In this document: one piece after another, positions 26,017-35,678 of the stretch
Layout: each line of letters begins with the position of its first letter
How positions within the stretch are numbered: position 1 is the first letter of the stretch
The notes under the pieces: generated by a model
What the model saw: the letters and a program-made list of their open reading frames with translations, nothing else
Told to the model about the DNA's origin: nothing
Databases searched by the model: none
Position numbers and translations under genes: made by a program
Assembly: GCF_010500835.1 (NCBI RefSeq)
Contig: NZ_JAAAMJ010000001.1
Coordinates: forward strand, 62,001-126,000
Origin: Aurantimonas aggregata
Lineage (GTDB): Bacteria; Pseudomonadota; Alphaproteobacteria; Rhizobiales; Rhizobiaceae
DNA length: 64,000 nt
Direction: 5' to 3'

Positions 26017-27636
26017 TCAGTTTGCGAGCACTTCGGCGACAATGCCGCCCGCCGCCGCCAGCGCTTCGGGCGTGTCGACATCCGTGCCGGCCGCCGCGCC
26101 GATCTCGATTTCGGTCAACGCCCCGGGGTGCGATGCGATGACCGGCGCGGCGCCGACATCGCCCGTAAGCCCGGCGATGGCGTCGGCAAAGCCGATCGAC
26201 AGGATGACCGGGTTGCGGCGACGGCCGCGATCGGTGGCGGCGACGATGGCGCCCTTGCCCTCCCCGGTAAATGCCGCGATCAGCCGGTCGAGGTCGGCGC
26301 CCCCGAGCAGCGGCTGGTCGGCCAGCATGACGAGCACGCCGTCGGCATCGGTCGAGGCCTGGAACCCGGCCTTCAGCGAGGTCGACAGCCCGGCCGCGAA
26401 GGCCGGATTAGGCACGATGTCGACATCGAGCCCTGCCAGCGCCGCCTCGATCTCCTCGCGCATGTGCCCGACCACCACCCGCACCCGCCCGGCGTTGCGG
26501 GCGGCGAGCGCCGTCTCCACCGACCGGCGGATTAGCGGGATGCCGCCGAATGTCGCCAGCAGCTTGTTCGGTCCACCCATGCGGCTGGATTTGCCGGCCG
26601 CCAGGACGATAATGTCGACGACCGGATCCGCCTCGGCGCTTTCCGCCTCGCGCGGCCGCGGCCGCGAGGCGATCTCCATCAGCAGCCCGCCGACGCCCAT
26701 GCCGCGGATATCGGCGCCGGTCACCGGCACATCTGCCAGGAGACGGCGCAGCACCCAGTCAAAGCCGTTCTCCTTCGGGCTGCGGGCACAGCCCGGCGCG
26801 CCAAGCACCGGCCGCCCGTCGAGACGGCCGAGCAGCAGCAGGTTGCCCGGGTCGACCGGCATGCCGAGATGTTCGACGGCCCCGCCGGCAGCCTCGATCG
26901 CCGCCGGGATGACGTCACCCTGGTCGATCACCGCCGAGGCGCCGAAGATCAGCGTGAGGTCGGCGTCGCCTGGGGTTGCAAGCAAGGCTGCGAGCGCGGC
27001 CGTTTCATGCGGGCAGCGCTGTTCGTTGACGATGTGGCTGCCGGTCGGTGCGAGCCGCGCCTCGGTCGCGCGGCGGGTCTTGTCGAGCACGCTCGGCTTC
27101 ACCCCCGGCAGCTCGGTCTGGATCAGCGCCACGCGCTGCGGCCGCCAGGGCGCGAGCCGCAGGGCGGGCTTCTCGCGCAGCAGAGCAAGGACGGCATCGA
27201 CGGCCGCGCCGGAGACGGCAAGCGGGATGATCTTGACGGTCGCCACCATCCGGCCGGCTTCCACTGGCTCATATTCGGCCAACGTCGCCAGCGTGATTCC
27301 GGGATCGACGGCATTCAGCGCATCGACGACGGCACGGTCAGGCAGGAACAGCCCGGCCGACCCGGCGTAGAGGTTGCTCCGCCCGGTCGCCGCTTCCGCC
27401 ACTCGAATCCCGGACCCGCCGAGTGCATCGCCGATCGCCGCTGCCGCTGTATCCTCGTCCAGATCGCCCGGCTCGAGCCGTGCGGCGACGATTTCCGTCA
27501 CGCCCGCCGCATGCAGGGCGGCCAGATCATCGGCGCCGAGACGCGTGCCCTTCTTCAGGCGGCGGTCCGGCAGGGTGCGCGAATGCGCCAGGATCGCGCC
27601 CTCGGCTTCGACGAGCGGGACACGGCCGAAGATCAT
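26017..27636 (-). CDS. Molybdopterin-binding / MobA-like NTP transferase fusion (MocA type)
   Basis: Two-domain protein of 539 residues from ATG 27636. The N-terminal half resembles a MoeA/MoCF molybdopterin-binding module (GRVPLVEAEGAILAHS, RRLKKGTRLGADDLAALHAAG, then ALIQTELPG and LIFGASAVIDQGDVIPAAIE with the MoCF acidic loop). From about residue 340 there is a MobA-like nucleotidyltransferase with DIIVLAAGKSSRMGGPNKLL and GVLVMLADQPLL. This fusion is known as a CTP:molybdopterin cytidylyltransferase-type protein near xdhC/cox genes. It would mature the pterin cofactor for xanthine-dehydrogenase-family enzymes. Its ATG overlaps the end of the upstream XdhC gene by four bases, so the genes are translationally coupled. 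Confidence 0.85.
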   Translation of the reverse strand: MIFGRVPLVEAEGAILAHSRTLPDRRLKKGTRLGADDLAALHAAGVTEIVAARLEPGDLDEDTAAAAIGDALGGSGIRVAEAATGRSNLYAGSAGLFLPDRAVVDALNAVDPGITLATLAEYEPVEAGRMVATVKIIPLAVSGAAVDAVLALLREKPALRLAPWRPQRVALIQTELPGVKPSVLDKTRRATEARLAPTGSHIVNEQRCPHETAALAALLATPGDADLTLIFGASAVIDQGDVIPAAIEAAGGAVEHLGMPVDPGNLLLLGRLDGRPVLGAPGCARSPKENGFDWVLRRLLADVPVTGADIRGMGVGGLLMEIASRPRPREAESAEADPVVDIIVLAAGKSSRMGGPNKLLATFGGIPLIRRSVETALAARNAGRVRVVVGHMREEIEAALAGLDVDIVPNPAFAAGLSTSLKAGFQASTDADGVLVMLADQPLLGGADLDRLIAAFTGEGKGAIVAATDRGRRRNPVILSIGFADAIAGLTGDVGAAPVIASHPGALTEIEIGAAAGTDVDTPEALAAAGGIVAEVLAN

Positions 27637-28349
27637 GCTGCCGCCGTCTCGCCGCGACGCTCGGCGAACATCTTGCGCTTGCGAAAGCCTGCGATCACCG
27701 AGGCGAGGATGGCGACGGCGATTTCGCCGGGCGCCGAGGCGCCGATATCGGCGCCGATCGGCGCCTCGATCCGTTCGATGGCCTGCGGCGAAAGCCCAGC
27801 TTCCATCAGGCGCTCGACGCGCCGGGCATGGGTCTTCCGGCTGCCGAGCGCGCCGACATAGAAGCACCCGACGTTCAGCGCCTCGATGAGCGGATAGTCG
27901 TCGATCTTCGGGTCGTGGGTGATCGCGCAGACCGCCGTGTAAGGATCGAGCGGCCGTGCCGCCAGCACGTCCTGCGGCCATTCGGCATGCAGCGCCACGC
28001 CTGGAAAACGGTCGGCCGTGGCAAAGGCCGTGCGCGGGTCGATGATCTCGACGTCGTAGCCGGCGAGCTTCGCCATCGGCGCCAGCGCCTGGCTGATATG
28101 CACGGCGCCGATCACCACGAGCCGGGCCGGCGGCAGATGCGCGTTGAGGAAGACCTCGCCGCCATCCGTCGCGACGATGCCAGACTTGCCGGCGCGGATG
28201 GCGCGGCCGATCGCCTCGCCGAGCGGATCGTCGGCGAGCTCCGCCTCGCGCACCAGCCGTTGCCGGCCGCTGGCCAGATCGGTGACCGTCACCGCGGCGC
28301 GGCGCGCACCGCGCTCCACATTGAGGTCGGCGAGCAGCGCGCGGTCCAT
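27633..28349 (-). CDS. XdhC family protein, C-terminal Rossmann half
   Basis: XdhC/CoxF-type maturation factor that in studied systems binds molybdopterin and helps insert the sulfurated cofactor into xanthine-dehydrogenase-family enzymes. The 238-residue product (ATG 28349) carries the XdhC Rossmann domain: RLVVIGAVHISQALAPMAKL, the acidic strand VEIIDPRTAFATADRFPG, AVCAITHDPKIDDYPLIEAL, and the diagnostic VGALGSRKTHARRVERL followed by APIGADIGASAPGEIAVAI. It lacks the N-terminal CoxI domain, which is the separate gene at 28349-28675; the two overlap by one base. The split matches the arrangement in cox clusters. Confidence 0.9.
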   Translation of the reverse strand: MDRALLADLNVERGARRAAVTVTDLASGRQRLVREAELADDPLGEAIGRAIRAGKSGIVATDGGEVFLNAHLPPARLVVIGAVHISQALAPMAKLAGYDVEIIDPRTAFATADRFPGVALHAEWPQDVLAARPLDPYTAVCAITHDPKIDDYPLIEALNVGCFYVGALGSRKTHARRVERLMEAGLSPQAIERIEAPIGADIGASAPGEIAVAILASVIAGFRKRKMFAERRGETAAA

Positions 28350-28675
28350 CAGTTCACCCGCTCGACATAGACCCGGATGCGCCCGCCGCAGGACAGGCCG
28401 ACCCGCCAGGCCGTCTCGTCAGCGACGCCGAATTCCAGCATCCGCGGCTCGCCGGCCTCGATGATGTCGGCGGCCTCGGCGACCACCGCGCCCTCGACGC
28501 AACCGCCGGACACCGATCCCTCGAAATTGCCGTCGGAATCGATCACCAGATGGCTGCCTGTCGGCCGCGGCGCCGAGCCCCAGGTCTCGACCACGGTGGC
28601 GAGCGCCACGCGCCGCCCATCCGCCGCCCAGGCTTCCGCCGTCTTCAGGACGTCGAATTCGATCGTTTCAGACAT
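28349..28675 (-). CDS. XdhC/CoxI N-terminal domain protein
   Basis: 108-residue XdhC/CoxI N-terminal module from ATG 28675. Diagnostic stretches: VALATVVETWGSAPRPTGSH, the cysteine motif SVSGGCVEGAVV and GLSCGGRIRVYV at the C-terminus. In full-length XdhC proteins this module precedes the Rossmann domain encoded by the next gene, with which it overlaps by one base; the two polypeptides probably work as a pair. The conserved cysteines are thought to handle sulfur or the cofactor dithiolene. Together with CoxE- and MoxR-type genes upstream this defines a molybdoenzyme maturation operon. Confidence 0.9.
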   Translation of the reverse strand: MSETIEFDVLKTAEAWAADGRRVALATVVETWGSAPRPTGSHLVIDSDGNFEGSVSGGCVEGAVVAEAADIIEAGEPRMLEFGVADETAWRVGLSCGGRIRVYVERVN

Positions 28676-28716
28676 TGCGTGTCTCCTTCAGCCAGCGACA
28701 ACTTTCGACACGCCAA

Positions 28717-29964
28717 TCAGGCGGCGATCGAACGCTCGGCCACCTCGAGCCAGAGCTTCGGGTCGGCGTTGCTGCCGCCGGTGCCCGACAGCGCGTCGCA
28801 GAGCGCGCTCATCGCCTCCAGCGAATGCACCGACCGGAACTCGTCGACATGCGGCAGGATGGCCCGCACGCCCTTCGCCCGCGCGGCAAAGCCGTCAAAG
28901 CGCAGAAGCGGGTTGAGCCAGATCAGCCGCCGACAGGATTTATGCAGCCGTTCCATCTCGTGCGAGAGGTCCTCGACCGAATCTCGTTCGAGGCCATCGG
29001 TGATCAGCAGCACGACGGCACCCTGGTTGAGCACCCGCCGCGACCAGTCGCGGTTGAATGCCCCGAGCGCCGCGCCGATGCGGGTGCCGCCGGACCAGTC
29101 GCGCACCGCGTCGGCGCAGTCGGCCAGTGCCTCGTCGGGGTCCTTGCGGCGCATCTGCCGCGTGACGTTGGTGAGCCGCGTCCCGAAAAGGAACGTGTGC
29201 ACCCGCCGCCGCTTCTCGGTCAGCGCGTGGAGAAAATGCAGGAAGATCCGCGTGTACTGGCTCATCGAGCCGGAAATGTCGGCGATGACGACCAGCGGCG
29301 GATGGATCTCGCGGCGGGAGCGGAACTTCGGCAGCACCAGATCGCCGCCGGTCCGCATCGACGCCCGCATCATCGCTCGCGGGTCGATCCGCGCGCCGCG
29401 CGGGTCCGGCCGATATCGTCGGGTCGTCACCTTGTCCGCCGGCAGGCGTAGCACCGAGATGGCGCGCTTGGCCTCCGCCACCTCGGCCAGCGTCATCTGC
29501 GCGAAGTCTTTCCGCCGAAGCACCTCGTCGCCGGAGACGGTGAGGCTGGCGTCGATCTCCAGCTGCGGCTTCTCCTGACGCGTCAGGCGCTGCTCGGCGT
29601 CCTCGAACATTGCCTCGGCCGCCCGCGCCTCGCCGGCCCGCTTCTTCTCGGTCGACGGCCGGGCCGGCGCCGTGGGCGAGAACATCGCGATCATCTTCTC
29701 GATCAGCTCGCGCGAGCGCCAGAACAGCCGGAACGCCTCGTCGAAGACCGCGTCGTCCTCGTGGCGGGTGACGAGCACGGCGTGAAGGGTCCAGTAGAAA
29801 TCGTCGCGCGAAGAAAGCCCGGCGACCTTCACCGCCTCGATCGCGTCGATCGTCGCGGAGGGGCCGAGCCTCAGCCCAGCCTTGCGGAGCGCCCGGGCGA
29901 AATAGACGACGTTGTCGGCCAGCCGGCCTTCAGGATCGGCGCGCGTCGGCAAGAGGTCGCTCAT
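28717..29964 (-). CDS. coxE: VWA domain-containing CoxE family protein
   Basis: CoxE-family protein of 415 residues, ATG 29964. The N-terminal half is helical with a charged linker (about residues 95-160), and the C-terminal half is a von Willebrand factor A fold: MIDAS motif Asp229-x-Ser231-x-Ser233 in VVIADISGSMSQY, the conserved FLFGTRLTNVTRQM, DWSGGTRIGAAL (Thr of the metal site) and VLLITDGLERDSVEDL. In Oligotropha CoxE works with the AAA+ protein CoxD to build the Cu-S-Mo active site of CO dehydrogenase; other VWA-MoxR pairs mature different metalloenzymes. The MoxR/CoxD gene is five bases upstream. No coxL, coxM or coxS is in the window, so the client is unknown. Confidence 0.88.
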   Translation of the reverse strand: MSDLLPTRADPEGRLADNVVYFARALRKAGLRLGPSATIDAIEAVKVAGLSSRDDFYWTLHAVLVTRHEDDAVFDEAFRLFWRSRELIEKMIAMFSPTAPARPSTEKKRAGEARAAEAMFEDAEQRLTRQEKPQLEIDASLTVSGDEVLRRKDFAQMTLAEVAEAKRAISVLRLPADKVTTRRYRPDPRGARIDPRAMMRASMRTGGDLVLPKFRSRREIHPPLVVIADISGSMSQYTRIFLHFLHALTEKRRRVHTFLFGTRLTNVTRQMRRKDPDEALADCADAVRDWSGGTRIGAALGAFNRDWSRRVLNQGAVVLLITDGLERDSVEDLSHEMERLHKSCRRLIWLNPLLRFDGFAARAKGVRAILPHVDEFRSVHSLEAMSALCDALSGTGGSNADPKLWLEVAERSIAA

Positions 29965-29968
29965 AGGG

Positions 29969-30883
<915 letters not shown>

Positions 30884-30922
30884 GATGAGGGCTTCCTGTG
30901 GATCCGGGGCAGATGCGTCAGG

Positions 30923-31429
30923 CTAGAGCGTGCGAAAGCGCCGGTCGAGATAGACGAGCGAGGGCCCGGGTGGCCCGGTGCGCAGCGCCACGACCTCCCC
31001 GATCATCACCCGGTGGGTTGCGACGAGCCGGGTGTCGCGCATCCGGCAGTCGAAGCCGGCCAGCGCCGAGCGGAGCACCGGGGCGCCCGTCTGCAGGATA
31101 TCCCATTCGCCCAGCGCGAACCGTTCGTCCGGCTCGAGACCGCCCTCGCCGGCAAAGGCCCGCGCCAGCCTCTCGTCGGCGCCCGACATCAGGTTGAGCG
31201 CGAAATTGCCGTTCTCCGCAAAGCGGTCGTTGGCCGGGCTCGAGGTGTTGAGACAGACGAGCAGCGTCGCCGGGTCGTCCGACACCGAGCAGGCGGACGA
31301 CACGGTCACGCCGCGGCGTCCCGCCGGCCCATCCGTCGTCACCAGGTGCACTGCCGAGGCAAAGCGACTCATCGCCTGGCGAAAGCTGTCGCGGTCGATC
31401 GTCGATGTGGTCAGCAAACCGTCTTCCAT
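30923..31429 (-). CDS. Flavin reductase family protein
   Basis: Flavin reductase-like FMN-binding protein of 168 residues, ATG 31429. The split-barrel flavin-binding pattern is visible: SFRQAMSRFASAVHLVTTDG at the start, GVTVSSACSVSDDPATLLVC (flavin phosphate contacts), LNTSSPANDRFAENGNFALN, and VAxHRVMIGEVVAL followed by LVYLDRRFRTL at the end. Members reduce FMN or FAD with NAD(P)H for a partner monooxygenase (RutF/HpaC type). No monooxygenase gene is adjacent, so the partner is unknown. It lies 39 bases upstream of the MoxR gene and may be the first gene of that operon, but the functional tie is not evident. Confidence 0.86.
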   Translation of the reverse strand: MEDGLLTTSTIDRDSFRQAMSRFASAVHLVTTDGPAGRRGVTVSSACSVSDDPATLLVCLNTSSPANDRFAENGNFALNLMSGADERLARAFAGEGGLEPDERFALGEWDILQTGAPVLRSALAGFDCRMRDTRLVATHRVMIGEVVALRTGPPGPSLVYLDRRFRTL

Positions 31430-31622
31430 GCATTGCGGCCGGATCCCGTACCGTTCACGCCCAAGATAGTGCGGTCGGCGGGGATTCGCACGGGGGGCTT
31501 CAGCCGGAGCACGGATACGGCACGTTCAGCGCGCGGCAAGGGAGCAGAACGCGGTATGCCACAGCCATGAACGACGGCTCGACGGCCTCGTCATGGCAGC
31601 CACGCCGCGATAAGGTCGCCGC

Positions 31623-32747
31623 ATGTCCGACTTACCCAAGCCAAGCCGCTTGCTCCGCCCTGCGCTCCTCCTTGCCGCTGCCTGCCTTGCGGTTCCCGCC
31701 TCGGCGCAGCAGCAGCAGCCGGCGGGATCGATCGTCATCGGCGTCGCCGCACCGTTATCTGATAGCGAGGCCATTCTCGGCGAGCAGCTGACCGGCGGCG
31801 TCGAGACTGCCGTGGCGCGCCTCTCCGGCGCCGATGGCCGGGTGGAGACGGTCACCGCCGACACGACCTGCTCGGCGGAAGGCGGCCGCCAGGCGGCCGA
31901 GACTTTCGTGGCGACGAATGTCGCGATCGTCGTCGGCTTCCTCTGCGCCGAAGCGCTCGAGGCGGCGTTGCCGGTCCTGCGGCAAGCCGCCATCCCGACG
32001 CTGGCGGTGGGCGTCAGGGCGAACCGGCTGACCGACCGCCGCGAGCGCACCGGCGATCTCGTCTGGCGGATCGCCCCGCGCTCCGATGCGGAGGCCATGA
32101 AGGTCGCCGAAACCCTCGCCGCCCGCTGGCGGGATCAGCCCTTCGGCCTCATCGAGGATGGCTCGATCACCGCGCGGGGCCTGACCGATTCCGTGCGGCG
32201 CCTGCTCGAGGAGCGGGGCATGGTGCCGCAGACTATCGACAATTACCGCCCTGCCGAGGAAAAGCAGTTCGCCCTCGCCCGCCGCCTGGAGCGGACCGGC
32301 GTCACGCGCTACTTCATCGCCGGCGACCGACCGGACGTTGCGACCATCGCCCGCGACGCGGCGGAACTCGGCCTGGATCTGGAAATCGTCGGCGGCGAGT
32401 CACTGCTCGACGAGGCCAGCATCGACGTGCCGCTGCCGGACGGCATCGTCGCCGTCGCACCACGCCCGCGCTTTCCTGAACTGGGTGGCAGCGCCGACGC
32501 GCCGCCACCCGACGATACGGCACCGAAGGGCTATTTCGGTCCCGCCTTCGCGGCGACCCAGATCGCCGTCGCCGCCGTCAGGACGGCCCGCGCGAGCGGT
32601 CGGACCATTCCCGTCGTGCTCCAGTCCGAAGCCTTCGCCACAGAGCTTGGCACCATCCGCTTCGACGCGAAGGGCGATTCCGATCTCGACCTCACCCGCG
32701 TCCTGGTCTGGCGCGGCGATCGCTTCATCGACGAAGCCGGCGGCTGA
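31623..32747 (+). CDS. Periplasmic type-I substrate-binding protein (orphan)
   Basis: Secreted binding protein of the branched-chain amino acid receptor fold, 374 residues, ATG 31623. A signal peptide with hydrophobic core LLRPALLLAAACLAVPASA precedes a Gln-rich linker. The mature protein begins SIVIGVAAPLSDSEAILGEQ, with the lobe-1 motif VAIVVGFLCAEALEAALPVL and a later lobe. Unlike the receptor at 3450 it has no permease or ATPase neighbours. The P1-family peptidase gene begins four bases after its stop, so the pair is almost certainly co-transcribed. Its ligand is unknown; a link to peptide or amide processing by the neighbour is inference. Confidence 0.82.
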   Translation: MSDLPKPSRLLRPALLLAAACLAVPASAQQQQPAGSIVIGVAAPLSDSEAILGEQLTGGVETAVARLSGADGRVETVTADTTCSAEGGRQAAETFVATNVAIVVGFLCAEALEAALPVLRQAAIPTLAVGVRANRLTDRRERTGDLVWRIAPRSDAEAMKVAETLAARWRDQPFGLIEDGSITARGLTDSVRRLLEERGMVPQTIDNYRPAEEKQFALARRLERTGVTRYFIAGDRPDVATIARDAAELGLDLEIVGGESLLDEASIDVPLPDGIVAVAPRPRFPELGGSADAPPPDDTAPKGYFGPAFAATQIAVAAVRTARASGRTIPVVLQSEAFATELGTIRFDAKGDSDLDLTRVLVWRGDRFIDEAGG

Positions 32748-32750
32748 GCC

Positions 32751-33755
32751 ATGGCCGCGTGGCGGGCGGGGTCCCGCAACCTGATCACCGACGTTGCGGG
32801 CATACGGGTCGGCCATGCGGACGACGGGGGCCTGAAGAGCGGCACCACGGCGGTGATCTTCGATCCGCCGGCCGTCGCCTCTGTATCGATCCTCGGCGGA
32901 GCGCCCGGCACCCGCGAGATCGCGCTGCTGGAGCCGGAAAGCACGGTTCAGGCGATCGATGCACTGGTGCTTTCCGGCGGCTCGGCCTTCGGCCTCGACG
33001 CCGCAGCAGGCGTGATGGCGTTCCTCGCCGAGGCCGGGCGTGGCTTCGAGGTGGCGGGTACGCGCATCCCGATCGTCCCGGGCGCGATCCTCTTCGATCT
33101 CGCCAATGGCGGCGACAAGGCCTGGGGCCGCTATCCGCCCTATCGCGATTTCGGCTATGCAGCAGCCGCCAACGCCGCCGAGGACTTTGCGATCGGCAAT
33201 GTCGGCGCCGGTGCCGGATGCACCACGGCGACCGTCAAGGGCGGGCTCGGCTCGGCTTCTACCTTGCTGGAAAGCGGCGTCACCGTTGCAGCTCTCGTCG
33301 CGGTCAACGCCGTCGGATCGCCGCTGATCGGCTCGAGCCGGCATTTCTGGGCCGCGCCCTTCGAGGTCGATGGCGAGTTCGGCGGTCTCGGCCAACCCGC
33401 CAAATGGCCGGCAGACGGGGTCGGCGTCCGCACCAAGCTCGATGCAAGACCCGGCGGCAACACCACGATCGGCATCGTCGCGACCGACGCCGTGCTGGAC
33501 AAGGCCGGCGCCCGTCGCCTCGCCATCGCCGGACAGGACGGCTACGCCCGCGCGCTCTGGCCGGCTCATACCGATCTCGATGGTGACCTCGTCTTCGGCG
33601 TAGCGACCGGCGGAAGCGCCGCCGTGCTCGATCCGCGCCAGCGTGCCGAACTCGGCGCCGCGGCAGCCGCCACCATGGCCCGCGCCATTGCGCGGGGGAT
33701 TTTTGCCGCGACATCCACCCGCAACGACACCTTGCGGACCTGGTCAGAACTTTGA
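32751..33755 (+). CDS. P1 family peptidase (DmpA/BapA-like N-terminal nucleophile hydrolase)
   Basis: 334-residue member of peptidase family P1 (L-aminopeptidase/D-esterase DmpA, beta-aminopeptidase BapA), enzymes that self-cleave into alpha and beta chains. Typical stretches: NLITDVAGIRVGHADDGGLK near the start, ALVLSGGSAFGLDAAAGVM, FAIGNVGAGAGCTTATVKGG, and GGNTTIGIVATDAVL. By family alignment from memory the self-cleavage should fall just before Thr238 or Thr239 in that last motif; this is my placement, not proven. There is no signal peptide, so the enzyme is probably cytoplasmic. It is coupled to the orphan binding protein (four-base gap), suggesting uptake and hydrolysis of an unusual peptide or amide. 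Confidence 0.86.
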   Translation: MAAWRAGSRNLITDVAGIRVGHADDGGLKSGTTAVIFDPPAVASVSILGGAPGTREIALLEPESTVQAIDALVLSGGSAFGLDAAAGVMAFLAEAGRGFEVAGTRIPIVPGAILFDLANGGDKAWGRYPPYRDFGYAAAANAAEDFAIGNVGAGAGCTTATVKGGLGSASTLLESGVTVAALVAVNAVGSPLIGSSRHFWAAPFEVDGEFGGLGQPAKWPADGVGVRTKLDARPGGNTTIGIVATDAVLDKAGARRLAIAGQDGYARALWPAHTDLDGDLVFGVATGGSAAVLDPRQRAELGAAAAATMARAIARGIFAATSTRNDTLRTWSEL

Positions 33756-33796
33756 GTTCACCCTCCGCGCCCCCGGCGCCATCAGAAAGCCGACCG

Positions 33797-34108
33797 ATGA
33801 TTTACCGCCGCTTCCTCCTTGCCGCCGCCCTGCTCGCCTTTGTGCCGGCAACAGCCAGCGCTTCAGACGACCTGCCATTCCTCGGCACGTGGGATTGCGA
33901 AGTCGAGATCTTTACCTTCACGCCGACCACCTACGACACCGGCTCGGAGGCGTTGGCGATCGAGGAGGTGCAGGAGGGCAGCGACGGCTCCTACACACTG
34001 CTCTTCGCCGACGACTATCTCATCACGCTGTCGGGTTTCACCGGGGACACGATGGGCTGGTTCTCACCCGCAAGTGGCGACAGCTTCGCCTGCACGCGCC
34101 TCGACTGA
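33797..34108 (+). CDS. Hypothetical small secreted protein
   Basis: 103-residue product from ATG 33797. The N-terminus MIYRRFLLAAALLAFVPATA is a classic signal peptide with cleavage near ASA-SDD. The mature part of about 80 residues starts DDLPFLGTWDCEVEIFTF and has two cysteines, one in TWDCEVEIF and one in SFACTRLD, that could form a disulfide; the pattern suggests a small beta-sandwich. I recognise no family. It lies 41 bases after the P1 peptidase stop in the same direction. A TTG 45 bases upstream is in frame but would place a Pro/Ser-rich extension before the signal peptide. Confidence 0.6.
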   Translation: MIYRRFLLAAALLAFVPATASASDDLPFLGTWDCEVEIFTFTPTTYDTGSEALAIEEVQEGSDGSYTLLFADDYLITLSGFTGDTMGWFSPASGDSFACTRLD

Positions 34109-34264
34109 ACGTCCGATCGCGCGGCGCCAGCAGGCGGGATCGGCTGCTTTGATCCGGCCTGGCGGCGGCGTCCCTTCCAGGCCGGAGCCCTGCGCCGTTG
34201 AGGTGCCCTTCCCGGTCTGTTAGAGGGCGCGATATCCTTGTATCGCGCCGAAAGTGACCCGCCG

Positions 34265-35575
34265 ATGATCCCCCGCTATTCCCGCCCCGACATGGTCGCC
34301 GTCTGGTCGCAGGAGACGAAGTACCGGATCTGGTTCGAGATCGAGGCGCATGCCTGCGACGCGCTGGCCGAACTCGGCGTCATCCCCGAAAGTGCCGCGC
34401 GGACGATCTGGGAAAAGGGCAACGCCGCCACCTTCGACGTCGACCGCATCGACGAGATCGAGCGCGAGACCAAGCACGACGTCATCGCCTTCCTCACCCA
34501 TCTGTCGGAGATCGTCGGGCCGGACGCGCGCTTCGTCCATCAGGGCATGACCTCCTCGGACGTCCTCGACACCTGTCTCAGCGTCCAGCTGGCGCGGGCG
34601 TCCGACATCCTTCTCGCCGATCTCGACGGCCTGCTGGCGGCGCTGGAGCGCCGCGCCTTCGAGCATCGCGACACAGTCACCATCGGCCGCTCGCACGGCA
34701 TCCATGCCGAGCCGACGACCTTCGGCGTCAAGCTCGCCCTCGCCCATGCGGAATTCAGCCGCTGCCGCGAGCGCCTGGTCGCGGCCCGGGCCGAGATCGC
34801 CACCTGCGCCATTTCCGGTGCGGTCGGCACCTTCGCCAACATCGACCCGCGCGTGGAGCTGCATGTCGCCAAGGCCATGGGCCTGACGCCCGAGCCGGTC
34901 TCTACGCAGATCATCCCGCGCGACCGGCACGCGATGTTCTTCGCCACGCTCGGCGTCATCGCCTCCTCGATGGAGCGCCTCGCAACGGAAATCCGCCATC
35001 TCCAGCGCACCGAGGTGCTGGAGGTGGAGGAGTATTTCGCGCCGGGCCAGAAGGGCTCGTCGGCGATGCCGCACAAGCGCAACCCGGTGCTGACCGAGAA
35101 CCTCACGGGCCTCGCCCGCATGGTGCGCTCCTACGCGATGCCGGCGATGGAGAACGTCGCGCTCTGGCACGAGCGTGACATCTCCCACTCCTCGGTCGAG
35201 CGCTATATCGGGCCCGACGCGACCGTGACGCTCGATTTCGGTCTCGCCCGCCTCACGAGCGTCATCGACAAGCTGCTAGTCTATCCCGATCGGATGCTCG
35301 CCAATCTCAACAAGTTCAAGGGTCTCGTCCACTCGCAGCGGGTACTGCTGGCACTGACCCAGGCGGGCGCCTCGCGCGAGGATTCCTACCGGCTGGTGCA
35401 GCGTAACGCGATGAAGGTCTGGGAGGAGGACAAGGACTTCCTGACCGAGCTGCTCGTCGATCCGGAGGTCATGGCAGCGCTGCCGGAAGCCGAGCTGCGC
35501 GAGAAGTTCGATCTCGGCTACCATACGAAGCATGTCGGCACGATCTTCCAGCGGGTCTTCGGCCGCGCCGGCTGA
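34265..35575 (+). CDS. purB: Adenylosuccinate lyase
   Basis: Cleaves SAICAR to AICAR and adenylosuccinate to AMP, acting in both de novo purine synthesis and AMP formation. The 436-residue product starts at ATG 34265; MIPRYSRPDMVAVW is the standard N-terminus of this family. The fumarase/aspartase-superfamily signature SSAMPHKRNP is at residues 265-274, the catalytic His regions are TIGRSHGIHAEP (around 143) and MTSSDVLDTCLS near 95. It is separated from the other purine genes (purC, S, Q, L at 37.8-43.9 kb) by four unrelated genes. Symbol and function are secure. Confidence 0.97.
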   Translation: MIPRYSRPDMVAVWSQETKYRIWFEIEAHACDALAELGVIPESAARTIWEKGNAATFDVDRIDEIERETKHDVIAFLTHLSEIVGPDARFVHQGMTSSDVLDTCLSVQLARASDILLADLDGLLAALERRAFEHRDTVTIGRSHGIHAEPTTFGVKLALAHAEFSRCRERLVAARAEIATCAISGAVGTFANIDPRVELHVAKAMGLTPEPVSTQIIPRDRHAMFFATLGVIASSMERLATEIRHLQRTEVLEVEEYFAPGQKGSSAMPHKRNPVLTENLTGLARMVRSYAMPAMENVALWHERDISHSSVERYIGPDATVTLDFGLARLTSVIDKLLVYPDRMLANLNKFKGLVHSQRVLLALTQAGASREDSYRLVQRNAMKVWEEDKDFLTELLVDPEVMAALPEAELREKFDLGYHTKHVGTIFQRVFGRAG

Positions 35576-35631
35576 GGCGAAAACAGGCGGACCTCGCGAG
35601 GGAACCGGGGCTCGCCCGGCTCCTTTTCTCA

Positions 35632-35657
35632 GAAGGGTCGTCGCGAAGCGATCCTTC
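35632..35657 (+). other. Hairpin upstream of the 62-residue membrane protein gene
   Basis: GAAGGGTCG (35632-35640) pairs with CGATCCTTC (35649-35657) around an eight-base loop, nine pairs with one G-T. It lies between the purB stop and the ribosome site of the next gene, with no T-run. It could be an intercistronic processing or attenuation element. Confidence 0.3.
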
Positions 35658-35678
35658 GCAGAAACGAGGAGAACGCCG

